Assembly: GCA_028015205.1 (NCBI GenBank)
Contig: CM051514.1
Coordinates: forward strand, 24,196,150 to 24,260,149
Source: Mytilisepta virgata
Taxonomy: Eukaryota; Mollusca; Bivalvia; Mytilida; Mytilidae
Direction: 5' to 3'
DNA: 64,000 bases
The position numbers and the translations under genes are program-made. The notes beneath the pieces are model-generated. The model saw nothing but the letters and a program-made list of their open reading frames with translations, had not been told where the DNA came from and did no database searches. Each line of letters starts with the position of its first letter. Positions within the stretch are counted from its first letter, which is position 1. Of this stretch, positions 23,063-33,345 are shown one piece after another.

Positions 23063-23365
23063 AATAATAACAAAGAAACGGAAGAATAACAATATGTCGT
23101 CCCGTGACTACGTTCGGGGCGACATAATAACAAAGAAACGGAAGAATAACAATATGTCGTCCCGTGACTACGTTCGGGGCGACATAATAACAAAGAAACG
23201 GAAGAATAACAATATGTCGTCCCGTGACTACGTTCGGGGCGACATAATAACAAAGAAACGGAAGAATAACAATATGTCGTCCCGTGACTACGTTCGGGGC
23301 GACATAATAACAAAGAAACGGAAGAATAACAATATGTCGTCCCGTGACTACGTTCGGGGCGACAT
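23063..23365 (+). repeat. Five identical 60-bp M 3' tails
   Basis: The unit AACAAAGAAACGGAAGAATA / ACAAT plus the M hairpin plus AAT occurs five times at exactly 60-bp spacing. Hairpins start at 23094, 23154, 23214, 23274 and 23334, with no difference between units. None has a 5' part beside it. They are read as 3' remainders of M9, M8, M7, M2 and M1. The 208- and 164-codon frames crossing them are artefacts of a period divisible by three. Confidence 0.85.
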
Positions 23366-23410
23366 AATAATCACTAAAACAATATGTCTCCCTTCGAGAA
23401 GGGGAGACAT
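23366..23410 (+). mobile_element. Q element, 3' tail and terminal hairpin
   Basis: TCACTAAAACAAT followed by a hairpin at 23384-23410 (ATGTCTCCCTT / AAGGGGAGACAT around CGAG). The right arm GAAGGGGAGACAT is the exact 13-base complement of ATGTCTCCCCTTC at 12102-12114 and of no other 5' end in the window. This makes it the 3' end of Q. Confidence 0.8.
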
Positions 23411-23720
23411 AATAAACCTTACTATGGAAAAAGTCCACAATCAAGACATCATAGACAGTTAGTTATCGTTAATATGTCAACTATACACAAAAGTCTTAGA
23501 CAGTTTAAATCTTTTGCAAAGGTGAAAAATATTTATCTTTCTTCCAAAACAGACATTTTCTGCATGATATTACGAAACTCTTGGTCCCGTTTCACACACA
23601 TTCATACGAGTACGATTTGTCTTATTTGGTGTTCAGTGTCTGTGTTCTATTGTGAACGAGTCTCAATAGTATCGTACAAATTGTTTTTAAACTTGAAACT
23701 GATACATCTTACAACTCTAG
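23411..23720. repeat. Duplicated blocks B and C, left copy (B1-C1)
   Basis: B1 (AATAAACCTTACTATGGAAA ... CAAAACAGACATTTTCTG) matches 24405-24560. C1 (CATACGAGTACGATTTGTCT ... TTACAACTCTAGG) matches 24845-25020. In this copy B and C adjoin; in the right copy about 280 bp lie between them. C1 is followed directly by A2. Confidence 0.85.
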
Positions 23721-24400
23721 GTTAAATAGATGAGGTTCAACTGTATTTTGAGTTGTTTCAAGCATAAAAAACAAATGATAAAAAATAAAATCCTACCTCC
23801 CACCTGCCCCACATTTTTTGGGCAGGATGGATGAAAATCTAGAAATTAATTTTCACTGGCCTTTCCCTGACCTATTATCTCATTGGGAAAAAATGCACTT
23901 TATAAAAGCTAATTTTACAAGATAAAGAATTTACATTATCTATTGTTATGAAGAGACAGTAGTTCAAGGCACCAAACATATGGAAATTTACATCATTATG
24001 AATTATTAATATAATGAAATCATACATCTATTCAATATGTTTGATAAAACAATTACCTAATAAAAATTGCCATTTTTGTGGTTATAGGTTTTCTTTGGCA
24101 AAATGATTAAATTTCCTAAATGAAACTTTATAAAAATCCTATAAGAAATTTGAAATATTATAATCTCAAGTAAAAACTTTTGATGTCAACAAGAAATTTA
24201 TAATTTATAGCTCTGTAATTTAGACAAATGTCTCCATTTTATATAAGTCTGAAGAGAAATAAAAAATTAAAAATTTCTAAACAGAATTATGGCATTGCAT
24301 TGAATACTATACTGGCATTAATAGGAATACATTTTTTTCACTAATAAAATTGTGTTTTCAATTCTACCAAATAATGGATGTAGAATTTTACTAAAAAAAA
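23721..24400. repeat. Duplicated block A, right copy (A2) with empty site
   Basis: Matches A1 (10797-11418). Its end runs ATTTTACTAAAAAAAAAACC and continues straight into block B at 24405. This uninterrupted A-B junction is the pre-insertion state of the left copy, where about 12 kb separates A1 from B1. Confidence 0.85.
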
Positions 24401-24404
24401 AACC

Positions 24405-25020
24405 AATAAACCTTACTATGGAAAAAGTCCAAAATCAAAAAATCATAGACATTTAGTTATCGTTAATATGTCAACTATACCCAAAAGTTTTAAGACAGTT
24501 TAAACTTTTGCAGTAGGTGAAACATATTTATCTTTCTTCCAAAACAGACATTTTCTGTCGGAGACACCCAATGAAAACCCCCCCCCCCTACCTTTTTGTC
24601 CAATAATATCGTGTCATTGAAAGAATACATAAAAGTAGTAACAACATTTTCCTTAAACTTAAAACATGAAAAATATTTTTTCATCAAAATTTAAGTTTCC
24701 AACCGGAACAAACACTATCTTATCAACAGACTGCACAATAATAGATTTATCTGATATATTTCAATCAAAAATCCCTACGGAACATGAGCACCTTTGTGTG
24801 CATGATTAACTGATTGTTTATTTACGAAAGCAGTATGTACTTTCATGCATGATGTTACAAAACTCTTGGTCCTATTAACGAAACTTTTGGTCTCTTTCAC
24901 AAACATTCATACGAGTACAATTTGTCTTATTTGGTGTTCAGTGTCTGTGTTCTATTGTGAACGAGTCTCAATCGTTGTTGTACAAATTTTTGTTAAGCCG
25001 GGAACTGATGGATCTTACAA
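24405..25020. repeat. Duplicated blocks B2 and C2
   Basis: B2 is 24405-24560 and C2 24845-25020. The intervening 24561-24844 includes a C9 run and has no match in the left copy. C2 ends in CTGATGGATCTTACAACTCT, the first unit of the minisatellite that follows. Confidence 0.8.
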
Positions 25021-25798
25021 CTCTAGGAAGACGCACCAGTCTCCCATATCAATATAACTGATGGATCTTACAACTCTAGGAAGACTCAACAGTCTCCCAA
25101 ATCAATATAATTGATGGATCTTACAACTCTAGGAAGACTCACCAGTCTCCCATATCAATATAACTGATGGATCTTACAACTCTAGGAAGACTCACCAGTC
25201 TCCCATATCAATATAAGTGATGGATCTTACAACTCTAGGAAGACTCACCAGTCTCCCATATCAATATAGCTGATGGATCTTACAACTCTAGGAAGACTCA
25301 CCAGTCTCCCATATCAATATAACTGATGGATCTTATAACTCTAGGAAGACTCACCAGTCTCCCATATCAATATAACTGATGGATCTTACAACTCTAGGAA
25401 GACTCACCAGTCTCCCATATCAATATAACTGATGGATCTTACAACTCTAGGAAGACTCACCAGTCTCCCATATCAATATAGCTGATGGATCTTATAACTC
25501 TAGGAAGACTCACCAGTCTCCCATATCAATATAACTGATGGATCTTACAACTCTAGGAAGCCTCACCAGTCTCCCATATCAATATAACTGATGGATCTTA
25601 CAACTCTAGGAAGACTCACCAGTCTCCCATATCAATATAACTGATGGATCTTACAACTCTAGGAAGACTCACCAGTCTCCCATATCAATATAACTGATGG
25701 ATCTTACAACTCTAGGAAGACTCACCAGTCTCCCATATCAATATAACTGATGGATCTTACAACTCTAGGAAGACTCACCAGTCTCTCATATCAATATA
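25003..25798. repeat. Minisatellite, 53-bp unit, about 15 copies
   Basis: Unit ACTGATGGATCTTACAACTC / TAGGAAGACTCACCAGTCTC / CCATATCAATATA, repeated about 15 times with few substitutions (for example AGCTGATGG for AACTGATGG). There are no variable spacers, so it is not a CRISPR-like array. Its first 24 bp are already present once in C1 (23698-23721), so it grew from block C. Confidence 0.95.
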
Positions 25799-26067
25799 TG
25801 AGAAAACCTTTTCAACTAGTTTTTCTGTGGCATTTGATTATCTTTGTTTTATAATTTCCCTTTTAATTATCCTGGAGAAGTCCGAGAAGCTATTGCTAAG
25901 AATCTCATCAAAATAAAATATAACCTCTTTGTTCAACAATGTACTAAAATAAATTTTAAAAAAAACATTATTTTTAACTTCACAAAATCAGAAATCAATG
26001 GAACGTTTTTATTAAAGCAATTTACACTACAAAATTAAAATCTGCATTATTAACATTTCCTTGATAT

Positions 26068-26073
26068 TTTATT
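26068..26073 (-). promoter_or_regulatory. Candidate polyadenylation signal AATAAA
   Basis: Minus-strand AATAAA about 85 nt downstream of the TGA that ends the exon at 26155-26271. In such AT-rich DNA the hexamer alone is weak evidence. Confidence 0.35.
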
Positions 26074-26154
26074 ACAACTTGTAGATAAATTGCATCAATT
26101 ACTCTTGCATAATTAATGGAATAATGCATTTGTAATTGTTGATTTTCACATTAC

Positions 26155-27828
26155 TCAAATAATGCAAAAGAAGCTGTCAAACTGACAGTAAATTGGTTTT
26201 CCTTCCTGGTCAGTAGCCATCTGCCTTTCCGCTTTCTGTACAACGTCAAAGTAATCCCTAGATTTTTTAAACTGAAACAATACATTAAGCCAGTAATTTT
26301 CTTGTTTACAGCATTTAATTGTGGTTAAATTTCTTCAGTTTTTTATAGGAGTCAAAAAAGCTAAGAATTTGTCATGCATTGTTAGTGCACAAAACACATA
26401 GATTGTAGTATGATAAGCTCTTTAGGTACTTTTTACACTTTTTTTCCAGGATTTCTTATCAATAAATATACCTGGTACTGTTTCACTAATGGTCGTAAGA
26501 CTAAGAGTTACATGTACGACTGATGGTAAATCCTTTAAATATATACAAGTTAGTGAAACAGTACCCAGCACCCCATATTGTCTTTTATTTCTATTAAATT
26601 CCTTAATCATATTCTTAAAATAGTTAGTAATGTCCTTCCCAACAGCACGAATGGCTGTTGTCAAGTATAATAATTTATATAATTTAAAATTAAATTTCAA
26701 AGCAGAAATGAATATTCCCCCATCAAACAGAAATAGGGTTAGAATATTTCAACCATCTCAATTTAGAAACAAAATTTCAATTTTTTATAAGTCCACCTTC
26801 TACCAGTTACTTTTGAAAGGACTGTTTTGTTTGAGTATATTAACCTATATATGGAATGTTTTTAACATGTTAGACTACTGAATCGCAGTATTTTCCGTCA
26901 CAGTACATAGGGGCTACTTACCATACGAACGACACAGTCTTATACAGGGGTTTCTATTTAAACGTGTGCCATTATAATTTCAAAATTACCAAATTATTTT
27001 TCATGTAAAATTAATAAGTTATGCAGTTATCTGATGGAAAAATTATGCTAGCACATTCTACTCTCCCAAAATATTTTGTAAAGGACTCATGAGTATCTAC
27101 GCAAACAAATTTTCAAGTCTTCGCAAATCATGGAAGTTGAACCTTTTTCTACAAAATCACAATACACATCGTTTTATCTTACCAAATATCGTAAAAATAT
27201 GGTTTGTCTCTGAAGCGTATCATTACACATCTAACTGTGGCAAATCTTTGTTTACAATTAACAGGCTTATACCCACCTAATTACATAAATTGGTACAGCT
27301 ACTTTGAAAGCTCTGATAACATGTTTTCCACCAATGAAAGTGGAATATCCATCTAGAGAAAATTTCAAACTTTGTACGTAAAAAAAAACAGGTTAAAAAC
27401 CTTAAATGCCTTACATGAATATTTAAGTGAAGCAATTTCAAGTAATATAAAAATATTTTATGATTTTTCTCATTTCGGCAAATTACTAACCAATGGGAGA
27501 CAAATTTTCACTTTACGTCCATTAAAGGGGTAAATAAACGTGACAACTAATGGTCTTAAGGAGCATTAAAACTACAGTTCCGTTCCCGTACTTACGATTA
27601 ATGATCAATACCTCATCCAAACAGAAAAAGGAACAATAATCGCATTAGCCCATAAATACTGGTAATGAACTTATCAGAGGCTTTTAAAGACCTTAAGTGG
27701 CGTGAAGAATTGAGAAAACTCACGGAATCTGTTGATCAATTATGGCACCTTAATACCACTGTGTCATGTCCTACATAAAGCCATTCATTTATCTGTTGTT
27801 CGACAGTCTGAACCACCTTCTCAAATCT
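26155..27828 (-). CDS. Unidentified minus-strand gene, two 3' exons (partial)
   Basis: Two exon-like blocks in compatible phase. The upstream one is 27757-27828 (72 nt, 24 codons), preceded on the minus strand by TTTTGTTTCAG and followed by a GTATTA donor; it reads RFEKVVQTVEQQINEWLYVG then HDTV. The downstream one is 26155-26271 (39 codons with stop), preceded by TTGTTTCAG; it reads FKKSRDYFDVVQKAERQMAT then DQEGKPIYCQ... and ends with TGA. A minus-strand AATAAA lies at 26068-26073, about 85 nt past the stop. The composition (charged, helical, no repeats) is unlike the surrounding AT-rich noise. I do not recognise the family. Further 5' exons should lie at higher coordinates, but I could not find them, and exons between the two are possible. 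Confidence 0.5.
26474..26565. repeat. Inverted repeat, perfect 16-bp arms
   Basis: GGTACTGTTTCACTAA (26474-26489) and TTAGTGAAACAGTACC (26550-26565) are exact reverse complements with a 60-nt loop. It lies in the intron of the minus-strand gene model. The minus-strand frame 26422-26700 passes through it and is not called. Confidence 0.75.
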
Positions 27829-28152
27829 CTGAAACAAAAGAATTATATACATATTATTACATGAATTATTTATTTCTTTATGTCTGAGAACAAAAAACTC
27901 CTTTATGACATTTAATATTTTGTCTTTGGTGATAAGGACAATGTTATGAATGTCTGGATATAAGGAATAAAACTTCTGGAATCTTAAAGCATTTTTTTTT
28001 ATTCATTTGTCATGCAATTTAAACAAATTTCTCCATCTTAAATTAATCTAACATCTGGAAACCAAATCCGACCCTTGGTATCCAAATTGTCTGCCCGTTT
28101 TAATTTTGAATACCTTTACATTTATTGTTGATATTCATATAATGCTAGTTTA

Positions 28153-28413
28153 AGGGGCCTCGGTGGCCGAGTGATCTAGGTAGTTCGTCATGACTACTAC
28201 TGATCACTAGCTTGTCAATGCTGGGGTTGTGAGTTCGAATCTCACCTGTGGCGGGGTGTGTTCGACTCCGATCTTAATTGACAAGGATTGCCAATTTTCC
28301 TACCGAAGGTCGGTGGTTCTCTCCGGGTACTCCGGCTTCCTCCACCAATAAAAACTGGCCGCCGCGAAATGGCCAAAATGTGCTGAAAACGGCGTTAAAC
28401 CCCAACTAAACAA
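28153..28413 (+). mobile_element. SINE 1, tRNA-derived, with 12-bp target duplication
   Basis: The tRNA-like head carries an A-box-like TGGCCGAGTGAT (about 28165) and a B-box GAGTTCGAATCTC (28231-28243). A conserved central domain (CTCTCCGGGTACTCCGGCTT) and the tail GGCGTTAAACCCCAACTAAA follow. The 12-bp duplication AATGCTAGTTTA flanks it at 28141-28152 and 28414-28425. Known: molluscan SINEs of the V/Meta-SINE kind have this head, core and tail. It is a transposed copy, not a tRNA gene. Confidence 0.9.
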
Positions 28414-28424
28414 AATGCTAGTTT

Positions 28425-28655
28425 ATTCAGTGACTAAGGTCAAAATCTAATTTATTCAGTGACTAAGGTCAAAATCTAATTTATTCAATGACTAAGGTCA
28501 AAATCTAATTTATTCAATGACTAAGGTCAAAATCTAATTTATTCATTGACTAAGGTCAAAATCTAATTTATTCAATGACTAAGGTCCAAATCTAATTTAT
28601 TCAATGACTAGTGTCAAAATCTTATTTATTCAATGACTAAGGTCAAAATCTAATC
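28425..28655. repeat. Minisatellite, 29-bp unit, about 8 copies
   Basis: Unit TTTATTCAGTGACTAAGGTC / AAAATCTAA repeated about eight times, beginning exactly in the right target duplication of SINE 1. The SINE landing site may therefore have been the first unit. Confidence 0.9.
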
Positions 28656-28897
28656 AATGTCACAATATTCAGTGAGTTTATTTTTGTTTTATTTGAAATT
28701 TTGCATTCAGTTGTGTTTTTTTTTTTTTTTTAATAATTATATTTTTGTTAGCGATGTCAAATCGTTTCAAATTTTTAAACCCTTTTTTCAAGGTTATCTT
28801 AAAAAAAAATATCACATCTATGGTAATATTTTCCTATCTGTTCAATATGAAATTATAATGAATTAATGTGACCACCTACATGAACATGGAAATATTC

Positions 28898-29110
28898 TTT
28901 TATGCCCCGCCTGTAAGACAGGTCGGGCATATAGTTCTTCTGTCTGTATGCGTGCATCTGTACGTCAGTCCGTACAAGGTTAAGGTTCAGGTTTAAGGTA
29001 GTTTTTCATAAAGGAGTTATGGTATCATCCTGAAATTTTGTATATGGATAGCTTGTGATATGAACAGCAGCATTTTGATGCAAAAACGGATGCTGTGACC
29101 TTGAGGTTAT
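28898..29110 (+). mobile_element. T-family element, 5' part
   Basis: Opens with the hairpin TATGCCCCGCCTG-TAAGA-CAGGTCGGGCATA (about 28901-28932), then CTGTCTGTATGCGTGCATCT and GGAGTTATGGTATCATCCTG. This is a recognisable bivalve repeat of the TATGCCCC...GGGGCATA type. Its 3' end was not found here. Confidence 0.65.
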
Positions 29111-29244
29111 GAGTCATCGACTTTGAATTTCATTTATGGAATTTCAATATTAGAATCCAGGTTAAGGTTTTCAGTTGGACGCTTGTAATGATTATATATA
29201 TGCATATTATTAAATGGTATCTGTGTATTAAAATAGATACATCA

Positions 29245-29390
29245 TAAACAATCAGGTATTTGTGAAAAATACTAGTCTTGACTCGAGAATAATAAATATC
29301 CCTCACCTAGCTGTTTGGGATATTTTACCGTCTTTCGACTACCGGTATTATTTTTCACAAATATCCTTCCTGATCATGATATAGGTCTGG
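29245..29390. repeat. Imperfect fold-back
   Basis: ATATTTGTGAAAAATA-type arms: AATCAGGTATTTGTGAAAAA (about 29249) pairs imperfectly with TTTTTCACAAATATCCTTCC (about 29350), around an interior that is itself partly palindromic. It resembles the fold-backs at 10074, 38930 and 50559 in size. Confidence 0.55.
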
Positions 29391-29748
29391 TCAGAATATT
29401 TGTATTTATGTGTTAATCTGTCCCTTTGAATTACAACTTTTGGATGTGCCCTCATGTTTTCTGGTCCATTTTATACACACACTTATCTTTCTTAATAACA
29501 TTGGATGTGGTTAAAATTTTCAAAATATACTGAGTAATATCAAGATTTGGAGAATGTATTGACATATAGTTCCTATCTGAAATGTGTTTTTACCCCACTT
29601 AGATGAACAAAAATTGGTTGAAGAATCTGCTTTGTGGAGATCAAAGGTATGAAAGAGATTGAAATTTGCACCTGTATGTAAACGAACACACATATATAAC
29701 TAGGGACATATTATATCATGGAATTACATAATTAAATTTTAGAAATAA

Positions 29749-30021
29749 AGTTTTGTTTGTTTGTTTAGTTGGGGAGTTTACGCCGTTTTCAACACACCTG
29801 ACTATTCCGCAGTGGCCAGTTTTTATTGGAGAAGGAAGCCAGAGTACTCGGAGAGAACCACCGACCTTCGGTAGGAAAATTGGCAATCCTTGTCAATTAA
29901 GATTGTAGTCAAACACAATCCACCACAGGTGAGATTCGAACTCACAACCTGAGTGTTGACAGGCTAGTATTCATTAGTATTCATGATGAACAAACTAGAC
30001 CACTCGGCCACTGCGGCCAGC
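29749..30021 (-). mobile_element. SINE 2, same family, opposite orientation
   Basis: The reverse complement shows the same head (B-box GAGTTCGAATCTC at about 29935), central domain (AGCCGGAGTACTC variant) and tail (AACTAAACAAACAAAC). The flanking duplication TAGAAATAA is at 29740-29748 and 30022-30030. It faces SINE 1 at 1.3 kb distance. Confidence 0.88.
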
Positions 30022-30030
30022 TAGAAATAA

Positions 30031-33000
30031 TGCAGAATATGAATATTTAGCATTATCAATTTACATGCACATGGGAGACAAGCAGGTGTTATATTAGTGT
30101 ACACTTTGTTAGAGTCATTAACAGAACTCAGAAATTATATATGAAAAATAAATCTGAATATTTCATACCATTTTGGAACATAATTTTCTGGGCCAAAAAA
30201 CATTTTGGTCATATAACATGAACTGAAAACTCTCTGTAAAGTGCCAGGGTTTATTTAAGTTTTAAATGAGTATATAAAATGATATTGAAAGCTATTATTT
30301 TCCATATCATAGAAACTGTCTTAACTCATTAGAATGAATTAAAATATAACTACCAACTTTCCATAAATAGATTCATTAATGACTTCCTAACATTCAAAAT
30401 TTTCTCTTGCATGTACGACTGGGTAGTTCTAACTAGACGTCATACAATCTCTACCGTCCAATAATGCCAATTGGTAAAGAAAACCTATCATTTTACATCA
30501 TTTGAAAATCTCATTTCGGCGTAATGTGGAATTATATCAGATGAAGCCATAATCAATTTAATTAAGACGAGTTTGTAAAAGGCGACAATACTACCAATTA
30601 TCTTCTTAAAGGCTTTAGAAAATTATCGAAACTGACATGAACAACACTTAAGACATTTGACATTACATATCAAACTGCAGGTATTTCCGAACAATTGCAG
30701 CCAATTAAGGAAGATAGTCTCAGATGCCAATATGATGAACTGATACCAATCGACTGGTTTCCTGTCAATATTAATTTATAGAGGATGTTTATTGAACTAC
30801 AGTTTCCTTTTATGAATGCCATATAAAAATATCTATATAGATATTTATCTTATCATGAATTTGTAATAATTCTGTCTTTCCTTGGCACTGATTTATAAGA
30901 TCATTATTACGGTCATATGAAATAAAATCTAATGAAAAACTTATCCCAAACTTATTATTCTGGTCTTCTAATAGCCAGGCATTTTTCTCATTCTTAGCCT
31001 ATCACATAAAAGGAAATTAGGTCATAACTTTTCCAAAAGTTTACAAGAGCCTTTTCACTCAAAAAGTAGAATCACTTGGCAATATTAAAAGGGATTACCA
31101 TAGCAACGTACTACCAAAAGTGGTCAAGTAGATTCAGTAAATAAGTTGTTTACATTTCATAGTGTTCAGCAATATTGTCCAAAGCCTTTTTTTCATGTTA
31201 AAATTTTTTCTCCTGAAGATTCAATTTCTAGTGACAGTGATCAAATTGGCTGGAACTTCAGATATCATTCTGAAAGAAATCATCAAAGGATTTTTCATCT
31301 AAAATTTGGTCCTGACTAATTTAGTAGAATTCAAACATGCCTGTTTTTCTCTCTCCTGCATAATAATTGATACTGTTAAATATTCACATTATTTGTCAGA
31401 AATGTGATTCCATGCAATTTTGTCTCCCTAGAATTTTGTTTTAATTCTAGTTAATAACTTTTGAGTAAAGCTGCACAATCTACTCTGAACTAATTTTCAC
31501 TCCCTTTCATAATCAATAATTGTTTGGACAATTTTTTTACAACTACTATTATGTTTATCTAAACCGACTAATAAACACACATCAAACGGCAGCTATTTCA
31601 TCGAAATCACATTCCCTAAAGTTTGAAATTACTTTGCATATTTTTTAAATTGAACAATAACCAATTGTTCTGAATTAGAGATCATAAGTTGGCATGTAAA
31701 AGGTCCTGGAGAAAATTTTCGCAATTTTTACAACAGACAAGTGATTGCAGCTCAAATTCAGTTCAAAATTCTTTCGTTACAAAATGTACACTTCTAGCAT
31801 AGCAAGTTTTTGTCAAATACATATAGATGTCCTTGCCTTTCTACTAAGTATTTAATGCATTTACCACCCATTTTTTTAGGAAGGGAAGCCCATTCAAAGA
31901 CCACAAGGAACCTTTAACATGAAATTTAGCACATCTTGTCGAGATGATGATCAGAGACACATATAGTCAACTGGTGTTTTTTAAAATTCACTGTTTACAT
32001 CAGTAAACTGTAGGTTTACTACCTGTATTAGACAAAAAGGTCCTTATACAATGTATATGTTTTGTATGGTAGCTAGTACATTAACCTTGGCCTGAAATAA
32101 GTCAAATGAAATATCTAAACCAGACAATTTAATATGCACACATTGTCATTCAGGATCTTTCCATAAAATTTATGGTGGGCCCTAACATCATTTCCTTCTA
32201 TAACAATATTATACAACTCCGAAAATTCGTCATTCAATCTGTTCAACTGACAGGCACCATATATTCTCACTAATGTTTCATCAAAAACACTTTATTGTGA
32301 CACATGTTTGCACTATCATAAATAAAATTTTGACCGAATATCAATGAAATGGATCTTCTTTGCCAAATAACGTAGCTTAATGGACGTCACAACTGATCCT
32401 TCTGCAGGGACTATTCATCATTTTATTTCCGAATTATCACCATTTTAATCAAATTGAAAAGTATTCTGTGTCTATGAAAACAATGGGATCAGTCAGAGAA
32501 ATTCCAATAAACCTTGATAAATAGAGGAATTAGGTAAATGGATAGTATTTTTCTGATTTTATCATGAAAGAAAAGCTTCGTCAAATTTCTTCAATTTCGA
32601 CCATACATTATTCTCCATAGTTCCGTTAATACGAAAAGTGGTGTGATAACCTCCGATAATTGTTGATATTGGTTTCACTTGTTTAAAAATCAATTTAAAT
32701 AATAAAAGTTACGTTATGTAATCTACAATATCATATTAAACTTAACACTTAATTTATGGTATAATTACAGTATGCCAATATTTCACCCAAACTTTCATTT
32801 TTTTCAAAATTTATGTATAATATTGGTCACAACAGTGAAAATCTAACCTGACATGTAATTTAATGCTCATTAATTATTATATATATATAAAGTAATAAAA
32901 TATATGATTTGAATCTACTTTTATTTATATATGTGCCATTGAAAACAGACACACAAAAAAGCGCAACCAATACGGTGAATTAAAGTCAACTTCTCCAGAA

Positions 33001-33100
33001 AAAATGACCACTTCTCCCTAATCCATCCTGGAAGGAGAAGTCACTTCTCCCTCTTCAAAATCCTAAATTATGCCCTGTAATACTCAGGCAAAATGAACTG
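30031..33100. other. AT-rich stretch, no gene seen
   Basis: No ORF beyond chance length, no exon with both splice signals and codon-like composition, and no repeat with recognisable ends. It could be intron of the minus-strand gene or intergenic. Confidence 0.5.
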
Positions 33101-33108
33101 GGTGCCTA

Positions 33109-33345
33109 CTTTTGTTAAATAAACTGATTAAGGTGCCTAAAATTGTTATATAAAGTGATAACGGAGCCTAAATTTGTTATATAAAGTGATTACGGAGCCT
33201 AAAATTGTTATATATAGTGATTAATGCGCCTAAAATTGTTATATATAGTGATTAATGCGCCTAAATTTGTTATATATAGTTATTAATAAGGCGCCTAAAA
33301 TTGTTGTAAAAAAAGATTAAGGTGCCTAAAATCGTTATCTAGAAA
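33109..33345. repeat. Minisatellite, about 31-bp unit, about 8 copies
   Basis: Unit GCCTAAAATTGTTATATATA / GTGATTAATGC with drift at both ends (GTGCCTAC..., GAGCCTAA...). Confidence 0.85.

Noticed and set aside
23063..23365. CRISPR-like regular array
   Set aside because: Whole units are identical with no variable spacers, and the setting is an animal genome; they are transposon tails. The same applies to the 53-bp minisatellite at 25.0-25.8 kb.
22818..23462. Long overlapping ORFs (208 and 164 codons) with 20-residue repeats
   Set aside because: They read through five 60-bp hairpin tails; the period is divisible by three, so both strands stay open. Not a gene.
26422..26700. 92-codon minus-strand ORF
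   Set aside because: Runs through a 16-bp-arm inverted repeat and shows no domain; it also conflicts with the better-supported intron of the minus-strand exon pair.
28153..28260. tRNA gene
   Set aside because: A and B boxes are present, but the sequence continues into a SINE body and tail and is flanked by a 12-bp target duplication; a second copy lies at 29749-30021.
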